Source: Streptococcus suis (GTDB lineage Bacteria > Bacillota > Bacilli > Lactobacillales > Streptococcaceae). Taken from it: a stretch of DNA of 64,000 bases. The first letter of the stretch is position 1. The number at the start of each line of letters is the position of its first letter. The notes below the pieces were generated by a model. The model ran no database searches. It had not been told where the DNA came from and saw only the letters and a program-made list of their open reading frames with translations. A program made the translations under genes and the position numbers. The stretch spans positions 2,108,001 through 2,172,000 of the forward strand of contig CP025095.1 of NCBI GenBank assembly GCA_002831545.1, written 5' to 3'. Positions 9,345-19,267 of this stretch are shown piece by piece.

Positions 9345-10676
9345 TTATTGGACGTTATTTGTGAGATTTGACAAGAGTCTTTCGAAGGAATATTCATAGG
9401 ACTGAATATCACCAGCTCCCATAAATACATATACTGCATTGTCATGGTCTAAAAGTGGTGAAGTATTTTCAACTGTAACAAGTCCACCTTTTTTGTTGAT
9501 TTTAGCCGCCAAATCTTCTACCTTAACCTGACCATTGTCTGTTTCACGCGCTGAGCCATAAATTTGAGCAAGGTAAACTGCATCTGCTCCATTCAAAGCA
9601 TCTGCAAACTCATCGAGAAGCGCAATGGTACGAGTGAATGTATGTGGTTGGAAGATGGCTACCAACTCCTTGCTAGGATACTTCTGACGTGCCGCATCAA
9701 TGGTTGCAATGATTTCCGTTGGATGGTGAGCAAAGTCATCAATGATAACAGTATCATTGACAATTTTCTCCGTAAAGCGACGTTTGACACCTCCAAATGT
9801 CTTCAAGTGTTCTGCAACCAGTTGCAAATCAAATCCAGCAATATAAAGATTAGCAATAACAGCTGTTGCATTCATCACATTATGCTTACCAAAGGTTGGA
9901 ATTTGGAATTCTCCCAACTCTTCTTCACCATGGCGAACTTTGAATTGTGAACCATTAGTAGAAGGCTTCAAGTCATAGGCAACAAAATCATTATTGTCTT
10001 CCAAGCCATAATAGTAGATTGGAGCATTTGCCGTGATACGACGAAGTTGCTCATCTTCACCAAAAACGAAGAGAGCTTTTTTTACTTGCTTCGCATAATC
10101 ATTGAAAGCATTGAAAACATCCTCTAGACTAGTGAAATAATCTGGATGGTCAAAATCAATATTGGTAATGATGCTGTATTCAGGATGGTATGGGGCAAAG
10201 TGGCGTTCGTATTCATCGGATTCGAACACAAAATACTGAGCATTTGCCGAACCGCGACCAGTACCATCACCAATCAAGAAGGTAGTATCTGTGATATTGC
10301 GCATAACATGTGCCAATAATCCCGTTGTGGAGGTCTTACCATGGGCACCAGCAACACCGAGGCTCGTAAAACCTTTCATAAATTCACCTAGAAATTCATG
10401 GTAACGTTTGTAGGTATAGCCCTGGGCATCAGCATAAGCGATTTCCACATTGTTATCTGGACGAAAAGCATTACCAGCAATCAATTCAACATCTGCTGTA
10501 ATATTTTTCTCATCAAACGGTAAAATCTGAATCCCAGCTTGTTCAAGCCCACGTTGTGTAAAGTAGTATTTCTCTACATCACTCCCCTGAACCTTGTGCC
10601 CCATTTGATGCAACATAAGAGCAAGTGCGCTCATACCTGATCCCTTAATTCCGATAAAATGATAGGTTTTTGTCAT
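9345..10676 (-). CDS. murC: UDP-N-acetylmuramate--L-alanine ligase
   Basis: Adds L-Ala to UDP-MurNAc, the first amino-acid step of peptidoglycan precursor synthesis, in the cytosol. At 443 residues it has the Mur ligase three-domain layout: N-terminal Rossmann ([15 protein letters not shown]), ATP-binding P-loop ([15 protein letters not shown]), central [18 protein letters not shown] metal region and C-terminal [10 protein letters not shown]. The start lies 1 bp from the stop of the upstream unknown gene, indicating translational coupling in an SNF2 gene-unknown-murC operon. Confidence 0.95.
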   Translation of the reverse strand: MTKTYHFIGIKGSGMSALALMLHQMGHKVQGSDVEKYYFTQRGLEQAGIQILPFDEKNITADVELIAGNAFRPDNNVEIAYADAQGYTYKRYHEFLGEFMKGFTSLGVAGAHGKTSTTGLLAHVMRNITDTTFLIGDGTGRGSANAQYFVFESDEYERHFAPYHPEYSIITNIDFDHPDYFTSLEDVFNAFNDYAKQVKKALFVFGEDEQLRRITANAPIYYYGLEDNNDFVAYDLKPSTNGSQFKVRHGEEELGEFQIPTFGKHNVMNATAVIANLYIAGFDLQLVAEHLKTFGGVKRRFTEKIVNDTVIIDDFAHHPTEIIATIDAARQKYPSKELVAIFQPHTFTRTIALLDEFADALNGADAVYLAQIYGSARETDNGQVKVEDLAAKINKKGGLVTVENTSPLLDHDNAVYVFMGAGDIQSYEYSFERLLSNLTNNVQ

Positions 10677-10677
10677 G

Positions 10678-11340
10678 TTATCCCTCTTCTATATGTGTCA
10701 AATTCAATTCTTGTGCCACTTGGCGATCTCGTTGTTGTCTGCGTTCAGGATAGTTGTAAACCTGACTCTTTCTTAAAAAGTCATACGAATTTTTCTTTAT
10801 AACCTGCTCCTGTTCTCTATCTTCTTTCTTCAAAGAATAGACAGCTGGCATATCAGCGAGAATATAGTCTGTCTGACGTAGGTTGTCCGCCAAACGTGTC
10901 AACCGACCTGCCTTAGATTCAGTTGTTGAAACGACAGGAGGTTTCACCACAACTTTAGCTGGTGCTGGTTTTTCATCTCTTAAGTAGGTTGCTGATCGTT
11001 TTTTCTTCAAGTCTTCTCTAGCCTGTTCACGAGCCAACTGCCCCTGTGTTTTCACTGGAGAAGGCTTCGTTTTAGTCAGTTGCTGAAGGCGTTCCTTGCG
11101 AGAATAATGGCTTGGCTTAGCTTCAAACAGAGGAGGCAGGAGCTCATCTTCCGTTTGTGCTACTGGTTTTGCCGACGCAACTCGCTGTGAATCGGTAGAC
11201 CCGCTAAATTCCTTTTCTTGATAAGGTCCCCTGATATTGCTAATCAGGTCGCTCTCATCATATAAACTCATAATTGGATTTTCTCCAACTAGTACCTCAT
11301 CATCTGCGACTAGTGGAAATCTTTTTTCATGTCTAATCAT
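10678..11340 (-). CDS. Conserved streptococcal protein of unknown function, mostly disordered
   Basis: A 220-residue, highly charged, low-hydrophobicity protein with no membrane segment or signal peptide. It is rich in Lys, Glu, Pro and Ser, with a [22 protein letters not shown] basic block and a conserved-looking end ([35 protein letters not shown]). It looks like an intrinsically disordered scaffold or adaptor. I do not recognise a domain. As far as I recall the same gene sits between murC and the SNF2 gene in pneumococcus, which would suggest a conserved role near wall synthesis. Confidence 0.7.
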   Translation of the reverse strand: MIRHEKRFPLVADDEVLVGENPIMSLYDESDLISNIRGPYQEKEFSGSTDSQRVASAKPVAQTEDELLPPLFEAKPSHYSRKERLQQLTKTKPSPVKTQGQLAREQAREDLKKKRSATYLRDEKPAPAKVVVKPPVVSTTESKAGRLTRLADNLRQTDYILADMPAVYSLKKEDREQEQVIKKNSYDFLRKSQVYNYPERRQQRDRQVAQELNLTHIEEG

Positions 11341-11418
11341 AAGTCATCCTTTCGAACCCTTATTATACCATACTTAGGCCTTATTTCCTAATTCTACGCT
11401 GAGTCAACTGATTCCATA

Positions 11419-14400
11419 TCACTCAATCCCTAAAATCTCACGAATATCCTCAACCGTCAAATTCGCTCGGCTTTCATTGCCATCAAGGACTGTTTTGACA
11501 AGGTTCTTTTTATTTTCTTGTAATTCTTGAATCTTCTCTTCGATTGTCCCTCTAGTAATCAGGCGATAGCATTCAACCTTCTCAGTCTGCCCCATGCGAT
11601 GAGCCCGGCTGATAGCCTGTGCTTCCACGGCAGGATTCCACCAAAGGTCGACTAGGATGACTGTGTCTGCACCTGTCAAATTCAAGCCAACGCCACCTGC
11701 TTTCAAGGAAATGAGAAAGGCATCTCGACTTCCTGCATTGAAGGCCTGTGTCATTTCTTGGCGTTGGTTAGCAGGGGTTGAACCAGTCAAAGTATAGGAT
11801 GTCATCCCAATTTCTACCAGCTGTTCTTCTATTTTTTCCAGCATATTTCTGAATTGGGAGAATATCAAGACCCTGTGTTCACCTTCTTTTAGCTGCAAGA
11901 GTAATTCTTTCAAACTATTAAGTTTGCCACTCTCACCACTAAACTCTTCCATGAAAAGGCTGGGGGTATCACAGATTTGACGTAAGCGAGTAATTCCTGA
12001 TAGGATTTCTATCTTACTACGATTGATTTGAGCATCATCTGCGCCAGCTATTTGAGTCCGCATTTGTTGAAGCTGGGCTAGGTAGATGGCTTTTTGTTCA
12101 TCTGTTAGTTCATTAAGTACATTGACTTCTATCAAATCAGGCAATTCCTGAAGAACGTCTTCCTTATGACGTCTGAGAACGAAGGGTTGAATGGTCCGCG
12201 CAATGTCCTTGGCTGCTAATTTACCGAAGTCTTGTTTACCTGGCAATAAACCTGGTAAGACAATTTGGAAAATGGACCAGAGTTCCGTCAAATGGTTTTC
12301 AATCGGCGTACCTGAGAGGGCAAAGCAATTCCCAACCTCAAACTCACGCAGTAGCTGTGCAATCTTAGATTGGGCATTCTTCATGACCTGCGCCTCATCT
12401 AAAATGAGGTAGTCAAAGCGTTCCTGTCTATAGAGTGCAACATCCTGTCTGAAGGATGGATAGGAGGTAACTAAGACTTGGTGACCATTGGCAATGATCT
12501 CTTCACGCTGTTCCTTGTTTCCATGGACAACAGCCACATCTAAATTTGGAGCAAACCGCTTGCACTCATCTAACCAGTTATAAATCAAGCTAGACGGTGC
12601 CAATATTAAAACTTTGGAATCTTTTGTCATCCGACTGGACAGAAAGGCGATCGTTTGCAAGGTCTTTCCAAGCCCCATGTCGTCAGCTAAAATTCCACCA
12701 AAACCATACGTATCCAGCATAGTCAACCACTTAAGCCCTGTCTGCTGATAATCCCTAAGCGACGTTGTTACTTCCACAGCAGGAAGCGGGAACAAATCTG
12801 GCTGAGCTAGATAGCTTGCCATTTCCTCAAATTCCTTGGAGAAACTGACTTGGTTGAATTGTGACAAGGATTGAGCCAATTGGTAACCGGCAAGAGCATG
12901 GACTTGTACCTGCCCTTCCTTACCATGACGGGCCCGCAGATAGATTAGGGTTTGACTGATTTTCTTGGTTTCCTCATCAAAAACAAATACCTTACCGCTC
13001 GGGCTAGTATAGTGGTCCTCTTGATTCAGCAAGGCTGTAATCGCCTGATCGATTTCAGATTGTTCAATACCTGATAAGTCAAACGAAATATCCAAAAGTG
13101 AGCCGTTACGCACAATTTCTAATTGAGGTTTGGCTTCAATATATAAAGCCTGGAGCCTTTCTGCTAGATGAACCTGCCCCATTTTTTGTAATATAGGCAA
13201 TTGTTGTTGGAAAAATGGATAGAGCTCCTGCTGACTAAGAGCCGCTCTCTGGGCATGATATGTCCCCCTAAAGCCAGCTAAACGAATAGCCTGATAGACC
13301 CTATCCAAATGTTGGAAATGGCTGGCAAAAGGCAGGAGAGCCAAATCCTCTTCACTCCTTACCTTACGTCCATCAAAATCCAAAACCAATTGGAGTGATA
13401 AACTTTCATTTGCCTCCATCTGAATATGAAATTCTGGCTTGAAATCATGAATGATGAAGCGTTTAGGTGCCTTAACAGTCCCAATTGTCTGCAAATCCAG
13501 CAAGCTTAAAGCCAGACGATTTTGGTCAGGGAAATCCACCTGCACTTTTCTCAAACCTGATTCGGTTGGAACAAGTTCTGAAATTTGGTAAATCAGATGT
13601 TCTTGATGGCGATTGACACTATAAACCGTGCCATTTACTAAGAGATAGCGCCCATGAAAAAGAGGTCGGACTGTTTTTTCATGAATAACCATTTCAATCA
13701 TCTGCGTGTGAACGGTCACCTCAAAATGATAGAGCCCTTCCTCACCTGTCAACGGAAGAACCATCAAGGAGGAATAGGACTGCTGTTGATAGGAAAAGTT
13801 AAAATGTTCTAGCTGATTTAACAGCTCCAACCCCTCCTCAAAATAGGCTTGTGGCAGACGAAAATATCGTCCAAAATGAGTAAGAATATCCGAATCTATA
13901 CCAACTTTCTCTGGTACCAAGGCCCAGAGAAAATCCAGGAGAGCCTGACTTGGTTCATCAAAATTTTCATAAGTAACTTGCTCATAATAATTTTTACCTA
14001 TCTGATAGTGACCGTTGGCTTTCACAATGCGCAAAAAAGCTCCGATGTCCCGCACAATGTACGAACGTGTATCTGGCAAGCGGGTAATTTTCAAGGTCCA
14101 ATCTATCTGACGATCATAGGGCAATAAGCTCCCCTCAACTGATAACTGATACTTAAGCCCCAGTTCAGGTTCTGGCCGCAAAATCTCATCTAAAAAGAGA
14201 CCGCCAAAATAAGTCCGACGGACGGTTTCCTTATGTTGTTCACCATCTTCTTTCAAAGACTGCTTCATATCCTTGCCTGAGGCATCATTTTTTAAAAAAT
14301 ACTCCGTGGCAGCTAGGTGTTGACAGTAGCCCTTACTTTGAAATAACTGGCAACTACACTGTAAATCGCTATCTACATCGCCGTAAGTAAAGCGCTCACC

Positions 14401-14511
14401 AGCAATATCCAGTACCATCTTTCCATTCTCACTATGAAGAACAGTCAGTTTTCCAGCCTCGTACAAATCAATTCCTTCTTGGCGAATCCGCCCTGGCATC
14501 ATGCGACCCAT
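11419..14511 (-). CDS. SNF2-family helicase with SWIM zinc finger
   Basis: Large (about 1030 aa) Swi2/Snf2-type ATPase that probably translocates on DNA or displaces proteins. A SWIM zinc finger lies near the N-terminus (CSCQLFQSKGYCQHLAA) and a bacterial SNF2-associated region follows. The two RecA lobes begin around residue 590: Walker A in LADDMGLGKTLQTIAF, DEAQ box in YLILDEAQVMKN, SGTPIENHL, and motif VI region AISRAHRMGQTEKV. I moved the start 7 codons downstream to ATG 14511 because AAAGGAG is 6 nt before it. Cellular role in streptococci is not established. Confidence 0.88.
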   Translation of the reverse strand: MGRMMPGRIRQEGIDLYEAGKLTVLHSENGKMVLDIAGERFTYGDVDSDLQCSCQLFQSKGYCQHLAATEYFLKNDASGKDMKQSLKEDGEQHKETVRRTYFGGLFLDEILRPEPELGLKYQLSVEGSLLPYDRQIDWTLKITRLPDTRSYIVRDIGAFLRIVKANGHYQIGKNYYEQVTYENFDEPSQALLDFLWALVPEKVGIDSDILTHFGRYFRLPQAYFEEGLELLNQLEHFNFSYQQQSYSSLMVLPLTGEEGLYHFEVTVHTQMIEMVIHEKTVRPLFHGRYLLVNGTVYSVNRHQEHLIYQISELVPTESGLRKVQVDFPDQNRLALSLLDLQTIGTVKAPKRFIIHDFKPEFHIQMEANESLSLQLVLDFDGRKVRSEEDLALLPFASHFQHLDRVYQAIRLAGFRGTYHAQRAALSQQELYPFFQQQLPILQKMGQVHLAERLQALYIEAKPQLEIVRNGSLLDISFDLSGIEQSEIDQAITALLNQEDHYTSPSGKVFVFDEETKKISQTLIYLRARHGKEGQVQVHALAGYQLAQSLSQFNQVSFSKEFEEMASYLAQPDLFPLPAVEVTTSLRDYQQTGLKWLTMLDTYGFGGILADDMGLGKTLQTIAFLSSRMTKDSKVLILAPSSLIYNWLDECKRFAPNLDVAVVHGNKEQREEIIANGHQVLVTSYPSFRQDVALYRQERFDYLILDEAQVMKNAQSKIAQLLREFEVGNCFALSGTPIENHLTELWSIFQIVLPGLLPGKQDFGKLAAKDIARTIQPFVLRRHKEDVLQELPDLIEVNVLNELTDEQKAIYLAQLQQMRTQIAGADDAQINRSKIEILSGITRLRQICDTPSLFMEEFSGESGKLNSLKELLLQLKEGEHRVLIFSQFRNMLEKIEEQLVEIGMTSYTLTGSTPANQRQEMTQAFNAGSRDAFLISLKAGGVGLNLTGADTVILVDLWWNPAVEAQAISRAHRMGQTEKVECYRLITRGTIEEKIQELQENKKNLVKTVLDGNESRANLTVEDIREILGIE

Positions 14512-14609
14512 TCTAACTCCTTTATCCTTCAACCAATCATCAGCTCTTCTGTAAAATATATAAATATTATCTTTTCATTATAGCATATTTTCAATTTGAA
14601 TTGTTTAAA

Positions 14610-14659
14610 GGCTCTATAATTTCTGTAGTGGGTAAATCCACTGTAGAGATTATGGAGCC
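14610..14659 (+). terminator. Inward-facing hairpin at the left end of the ISL3 element
   Basis: The left inverted repeat is the 5' arm of a 22-bp stem (14610-14631 with 14638-14659, few mismatches) followed by TTTTT. On the plus strand this is an intrinsic terminator that would stop host transcription from entering the transposase gene, a known way for insertion sequences to limit their own expression. Confidence 0.8.
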
Positions 14660-14732
14660 TTTTTGAGTATATACAAAAAGTCCCATATGACCTATAATGA
14701 AAAGCAACCACACTCACATTAGAAAGACTCAT

Positions 14733-16040
14733 ATGGAACAACTTTATCATACCACAGAACTAATTGGAATCAAAGACAAAAACATCAAAATTCTCTTCAT
14801 TTTGAAACATCAGACCCATCTAGAAATCAGGGCAAAGCTAGATTACGACAGCCCTGGTTATCCTCATTGCCAAGGAAAGTGTATCAAGTACGACTTTCAA
14901 AAGTCGTCAAAGATTCCGATTTTGAATTGTCAGGGCCTTCCGACCCTCCTCTTGCTTAAGAAACGGCGGTTTCAATGCAAATCTTGCCAAAAAGTGACTG
15001 TAGCTGAGACAACTCTAGTCAAGAAAAACTGTCAGATTTCCCTACCTATTTGGGAGAAAGTGACACAACTCCATACAGAAAACATGACCAATATAGCCAT
15101 CGCTAGGAGATTACATATCTCCGTATCGGTCGTCCAGAGGAAACTGGCTCAGTTTCAATTTGAGCATGATTTTACGAAATTACCAAAAGTCTTGAGCTGG
15201 GATGAATTTAGTCGGAACAAGGGAAAACTCGCCTTTATTGCTCAGAATTTTGAGACGAGATCGATTGTGACCATTCTTGACAACAACCGCCAAACCACCA
15301 TCAAGAACTATTTCTACAAGTATCCTAGGGCAGTCAGAGAAACTGTCGAGGTCGTGACCATGCTATGTTTAGACCATACTCCAAATTGGCTATCCCCTTC
15401 GCTCTCCTATCTCTAGGCTCAGGCTGAAACAGTCTATTCCCAGACTGTTTCACTCCCAAGAGCTAAAATTGTCCTTGATAGATTTCACATTATACAACAC
15501 CTGAGCCGTGCTATGATGACGACTAGAATTGATATTATGAAGACTTTCGATACGCGTTCCCTACCTTATCGATCCATGAAAAATCACTGGCGTATTCTCC
15601 AAAAAGATAGTCGAAAACTGTCTCGAAATCGCTTCTATTCCCGCACTTTTGGGCAAACAGTAACACCGAGAGAGGTTGTCCAGAAGACATTGGATTTCTC
15701 AAATGAATTGAAATTCTATTACGAACTCTACCAGATCCTTCTCTTCCATTTCCAAGAGATGAACTCGAAATATTTCTTCGAGCTTCTAGAAGACAATTTG
15801 GATCTTGTCAATCCTGCCTTTAAAACTGTTTTTAAAACTTTTCTAAAGTATAAAACGTACATCACGAACGCCATGGAGCTTCCATATTCCAACGCTAAGC
15901 TGGAAGCGACCAATAAACTCATCAAAGACATCAAGAGGCAAGCGTTCGGCTTTAGGAACTTTACGAACTTTAAAACCAAGATATATATTGCTTTGAACAT
16001 CAAAAATGAGAGAACGAATTTCGTCCTCTCTAGGTGTTAG
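14733..16040 (+). pseudogene. ISL3-family transposase, disrupted by a frameshift and a repeat insertion
   Basis: The first part (14733-15416) has the N-terminal zinc-ribbon region (CxxC in FQCKSCQKVT), a helix-turn-helix (NIAIARRLHISVSVVQRKL) and the start of the DDE core (LSWDEFSRNKGKLAFI). The frame is lost near 15363, where one base appears to be missing before MFRPYSKLA. About 60 bp of hairpin repeat then separates it from the continuation (LPRAKIVLDRFHIIQHLSRA onward), ending at 16040 with the final DDE region. Start ATG 14733 lies after AGAAAGACTCAT. Both lesions must be repaired to give a full protein of roughly 420 residues. Confidence 0.88.
15400..15455 (+). repeat. Fragment of the composite hairpin repeat inside the ISL3 transposase
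   Basis: The stretch CTGAAACAGTCTATTCCCAG plus CTGTTTCACTCCC matches the same segment of the intergenic repeats at about 19542-19575 and 26150-26184. It lies between the transposase codons for SKLA and PRAKIV and brings in stop codons. The left edge is approximate because the bordering bases match neither family clearly. Confidence 0.75.
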
Positions 16041-16119
16041 CTTTTCGTCTACCCACTACAGTTGACAATGAGCCTGTTTAAATAGGTATCAAAAAACACC
16101 AGCTGGTAAACTGGTGTCT

Positions 16120-16428
16120 CTAATGAATAGCTAAATAATAAATCGTTGCTTGCCACATTTTCAAGATTGTTTTTCCGCTTTTCCAAAGCCAAAATAGGGC
16201 AAATAGCAGGAAAACAACTGCCACTACTACGTTAATCAAGCCTTTTCCATCCAAGAAAAACTTGAAAAAGAAGACGGTCACACAAGTGAGCAAGGCAAGG
16301 AGTAAGACATGAATCAGAACTCCCAACCAGCCCAGTCAATAGCGAATTCCAAAGGGAGGGTGTTTCTTTTCATCGAAGTCTGCTAGACCAGTCAAAAACT
16401 CAACTAGCAACTCACCAAAAAATTCCAT
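16120..16428 (-). pseudogene. Decayed small membrane protein, paralogue of the adjacent gene
   Basis: Starting at ATG 16428 (AAAGGTAAG upstream) the frame reads MEFFGELLVEFLTGLADFDE ... PFGIRY, then an in-frame TGA at codon 31, then LGWLGVLIHV and two further hydrophobic segments to 16120. The intact neighbour has PFGLRYWLGLVAF at the same place, so the TGA most simply replaces a TGG Trp codon. Without the stop it would be a 102-residue membrane protein. I do not recognise the family. Confidence 0.7.
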
Positions 16429-16429
16429 A

Positions 16430-16768
16430 CTAGCTTACCTTTCTTAGCTGTCGGTAATATTTGGTTCGTCGAATCATCATCTTGATAGCCTTAAAGGAAA
16501 GTAAGGTTAGCATACTAGCCACGAATAGACAAAAAAGGAATATCACAACCAATGGCTGTTTATACTGATGATAGACCATAATTGAACCGCCAGTAAAGGC
16601 GATAAAATAGGATGCCAAAGTCACAAAATTGAGCCAAATGAAAGCCACCAGTCCCAGCCAATACCGAAGACCGAAAGGTTTATACTGACTGTCTTCATAA
16701 AATACAAGAAAAAATGATGAAAAAGAAAGCAATATCAAAAAAGAACGCCAAATCGGAACCGCTACCAT
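16430..16768 (-). CDS. Small membrane protein, unknown function
   Basis: A 112-residue protein with three probable membrane segments (about 8-25, 36-60, 72-93) and a basic C-terminal tail (MIRRTKYYRQLRKVS). GGAGGT lies 6 nt before the ATG. It abuts the pseudogene that begins 2 bp downstream, and both share a PFG(I/L)RYWLG motif, so they look like a tandem duplication. No domain recognised. Confidence 0.65.
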   Translation of the reverse strand: MVAVPIWRSFLILLSFSSFFLVFYEDSQYKPFGLRYWLGLVAFIWLNFVTLASYFIAFTGGSIMVYHQYKQPLVVIFLFCLFVASMLTLLSFKAIKMMIRRTKYYRQLRKVS

Positions 16769-16815
16769 ACCAACACCTCCAAGTCCATTCTAGCATATTT
16801 ACGAATAATTGCAAA

Positions 16816-16852
16816 GAGGGAGTGGGACAGAACTCGCAAATTGTTAAAAGAG
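16816..16852. repeat. Left piece of a composite hairpin repeat, split by the IS30 element
   Basis: GAGGGAGTGGGACAGAACTC followed by a short loop is the end module of the intergenic repeats at 25857-26262, 31686-31854 and 32148-32316. The rest of this copy continues at 19496 on the other side of the insertion. Confidence 0.8.
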
Positions 16853-16955
16853 GCTAAATTCCCAAAGTAAGTTCTAGTCTGTCTTAAAAACTGGAAATTA
16901 GACTGAGACAAGGAAATAAGGTAGAACTTACTTTGGGACAAGTTGGTAACTGACA

Positions 16956-18119
16956 ATGAAAAACAAACACTTAACTCTCTCTGATCGCAATGATATTCAA
17001 ATAGGAATTGAACAACTTAAGCCCTTCTCAGCTATCGCTGTTAAGCTAGGAAAAGACCCGTCCACAATCTCAAAAGAAGTTCGGAGAAATAGGGTGATAA
17101 ATGAGAACTCTAGTACCTCCAATTGTGAGGCCTGCCCTTTACTCAAAAAGGCTCCATACGTTTGTAATGCCTGTCCGAAAAAGAGAAACAACTGCGGATA
17201 CCAGAAACAGTTCTACTACGCAAAAAGAGCTCAGCTTGATTATGAAGCTAAGCTCTCAGACTCGAGAACAGGTGTTGCACTAAACAAGGACGAATTCTAT
17301 CGCATGGATGAGATTGTTTCTGCTGCCATCCAAAAGGGGCAACACCTCAACCACATCATCGCCTCAAACGAACTTTCGGCATCCAGAGCTTCTATCTACC
17401 GATACCTTGAAAAAGGCTATCTGTCCACAAAGCCCATTGATTTCCCCCGTGTCGTGAAATTCAGAAAGCGGAGAACCAGAAACCTACAACCCATTCCTAA
17501 AACTGCCAAAGAAGGACGGTCTTACGAGGACTTCCAACGCTTTCTCATAGAGAAAGGAAGCAGCTATTGGCTGGAAATGGACACCGTTACTGGACGGATC
17601 GGCGGAAAGGTACTTCTCACATTTAACCTCTCCTTCTGTAACTTTATCTTCGCTCGATTACTTGATAATAAAACAGCTAATGAGGTCGCTAAACATCTCT
17701 ACGTTATCAAGAACGATCTGCATCAGAATGAGATGGACTTCTGCGAACTATTCCCTGTCATTCTGACCGATAATGGTGGTGAATTCGCTAGAGTGGACGA
17801 CATCGAAATGGATGTTCGTGGAGAATCTAAGCTATTCTTCTGTGACCCCAATCGTTCTGACCAGAAAGGGAGAATTGAGAAGAATCACACACTTATCAGA
17901 GACATTCTTCCTAAAGGAAGTTCGTTTGATAACTTGACACAGGAGGACATCAACCTGGTTTGTTCGCATGTCAACAGCGTCAAACGAGCTTCTTTCAACG
18001 GAAAATCCGCCTATGAACTCTTTACATTTACCTACGGTGAGGAATTGGCAACGCTTTTGGGAATCTCTAAAATTGACCCTGAGAACGTCATCCAATCACC
18101 TCGATTACTAGATAAGTAA
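16956..18119 (+). CDS. IS30-family transposase
   Basis: A 387-residue DDE transposase that looks intact. The N-terminal helix-turn-helix is recognisable (LTLSDRNDIQIGIEQL, then LGKDPSTISKEVRRNR). A cysteine-rich segment (CEACPLLKKAPYVCNACPKKRNNC) follows, then the catalytic core: Asp in WLEMDTVTGR, Asp in VILTDNGGEFA and Glu in QKGRIEKNH. With an intact transposase and near-perfect ends this element could still be mobile, although the nested IS630 lies in its 3' non-coding part. Start ATG 16956 has no strong ribosome site. Confidence 0.9.
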   Translation: MKNKHLTLSDRNDIQIGIEQLKPFSAIAVKLGKDPSTISKEVRRNRVINENSSTSNCEACPLLKKAPYVCNACPKKRNNCGYQKQFYYAKRAQLDYEAKLSDSRTGVALNKDEFYRMDEIVSAAIQKGQHLNHIIASNELSASRASIYRYLEKGYLSTKPIDFPRVVKFRKRRTRNLQPIPKTAKEGRSYEDFQRFLIEKGSSYWLEMDTVTGRIGGKVLLTFNLSFCNFIFARLLDNKTANEVAKHLYVIKNDLHQNEMDFCELFPVILTDNGGEFARVDDIEMDVRGESKLFFCDPNRSDQKGRIEKNHTLIRDILPKGSSFDNLTQEDINLVCSHVNSVKRASFNGKSAYELFTFTYGEELATLLGISKIDPENVIQSPRLLDK

Positions 18120-18231
18120 TTGCTAGTTTTTATTAAAAAATAATTTCAAAATAGAAAGGAACTTGTCCCATCCAAAATTCCAGATAGCTAGAACTTACTT
18201 TAATACTCAACAAAAATCAAAAGCAAACCAG

Positions 18232-18729
18232 TCAAGTGTTTTTAAACCATTGTCTACTAACAATTGGTTTTAAAATAGACCAATCTAACTCTCGTATTAC
18301 TTCTTGAAGCTTGTTTATCACATCGTCTAGTGTTTTAAAAGCTTTATTCTTAAACCCTCTCTTTCGAATCTCAGCCCAAACTTGTTCAATTGGATTCATT
18401 TCAGGAGTATAGGGAGGAATAAACTCAAAACCAATATTATGTGGTTTCTCTAAGGTACTTGATTTATGCCAAACGGCATTGTCCATCACTAATAAAATAT
18501 AATCGTCAGGATAAGCTTCAGATAGTTGTTTGAGAAAAACATTCATCCAATCTGTATTACAGCCCCCAGCGATAATGAAGAAGGACTCTCCTGTATGGGC
18601 ATCAACAGCACCATAGCAATAGCGATACTCACGAATATAGTGACTATGTACATGCGGTCTCACCCCTTTTGGTGCCCAGGCCTTCCCAATTTTACTGATC
18701 CGACCGAAACCCGCCTCATCTTGATACAT
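18232..18729 (-). CDS. IS630 transposase, downstream frame with DDE core (orfB)
   Basis: Encodes 165 residues. It contains all three catalytic acids: Asp in MYQDEAGFGRI, Asp in LLVMDNAVWHKS and Glu in PEMNPIEQVWAEIRKR. In its own frame it stays open upstream of the ATG (reading ...KRFKNSRRYHKVRL), overlapping the end of orfA, as expected for a frameshift fusion rather than independent initiation. Confidence 0.88.
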   Translation of the reverse strand: MYQDEAGFGRISKIGKAWAPKGVRPHVHSHYIREYRYCYGAVDAHTGESFFIIAGGCNTDWMNVFLKQLSEAYPDDYILLVMDNAVWHKSSTLEKPHNIGFEFIPPYTPEMNPIEQVWAEIRKRGFKNKAFKTLDDVINKLQEVIRELDWSILKPIVSRQWFKNT

Positions 18730-18754
18730 TAGCCTGACTTTATGATAGCGACGA

Positions 18755-19267
18755 CTATTCTTGAAGCGCTTTCCTGTTTTCGTGAATGAAGATTTTATTT
18801 TTAGACGCTAGAATCGTTTCGGCGTCTGCTTTTTTAGGGTGTTCTGGTCTTGGCGTCACTTTGCGCCAACCATGGCGTTTAAGAATGGCATAGAATCCTT
18901 CCTTGGTCGTAGGGTGTCCAACCCGTTTCTGATAAGCTTCATAGAGAGAGTTTATCGTCACAAATTCGCCATTTAGTGAGGCTGTTAACTGTTCTTTTAG
19001 AAACGCTTCCTCTTCTTGAAGGGTTAAATATTGACGGTTCCGTCCACCTCGCGTTTCTCTTACTAGAGCTGAAATCCCCTCAAGTTCGTACTTGCGCTGT
19101 AAGGACCAGATTGTATACTTTGAATAGCCGATGAGGTTAGTGATTTCCTTATAGCTAAGACCTTCTGCTCTGAACAAGATAACTTGAAGTCGTCTATGAA
19201 ATGGAGAATAGGTTTTATCTTTCAAATAAGTTTTTAATTCTTTCGTTTGTTCGATAGTAAGTTTCAT
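18755..19267 (-). CDS. IS630 transposase, upstream frame (orfA)
   Basis: Encodes 170 residues from the ATG at 19267. It has the N-terminal DNA-binding part with helix-turn-helix motifs (YKEITNLIGYSKYTIWSLQRKY; then a second winged-helix region TINSLYEAYQKRVGHPTTKEGFYAIL). The frame ends just after the A-rich stretch encoding ASKNK. The catalytic part is in orfB in a different frame (+1 relative), so full transposase probably needs ribosomal frameshifting, as in other streptococcal IS630 elements. Confidence 0.88.
   Translation of the reverse strand: MKLTIEQTKELKTYLKDKTYSPFHRRLQVILFRAEGLSYKEITNLIGYSKYTIWSLQRKYELEGISALVRETRGGRNRQYLTLQEEEAFLKEQLTASLNGEFVTINSLYEAYQKRVGHPTTKEGFYAILKRHGWRKVTPRPEHPKKADAETILASKNKIFIHENRKALQE

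Larger units (their letters stand above)
14610..16074 (+). mobile_element. ISL3-family insertion sequence with exact 8-bp target duplication
   Basis: The ends are inverted repeats beginning GGCTC and sharing CTGTAGTGGGTA (14610-14634 and 16050-16074). They are flanked by an identical 8-bp TGTTTAAA at 14602-14609 and 16075-16082. Length is about 1465 bp. Eight-bp duplications and a single DDE transposase are the ISL3 pattern. The insertion is intergenic between the SNF2 gene and a small membrane gene. The transposase is broken, so this copy cannot move by itself. Confidence 0.93.

Noticed and set aside
14529..14750. 73-residue minus-strand ORF across the left end of the ISL3 element
   Set aside because: It runs over the inverted repeat and terminator hairpin; no coding features.
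16762..16956. 64-residue minus-strand ORF at the left end of the IS30 element
   Set aside because: It is made of the repeat end and the IS30 inverted repeat region; no ribosome site or protein similarity.
18120..18205. Second IS30-like end at 18189-18202 taken as the right terminus
   Set aside because: It shares AGAACTTACTTT but lacks the flanking 13-bp duplication and the 25-bp match found at 19471-19495.
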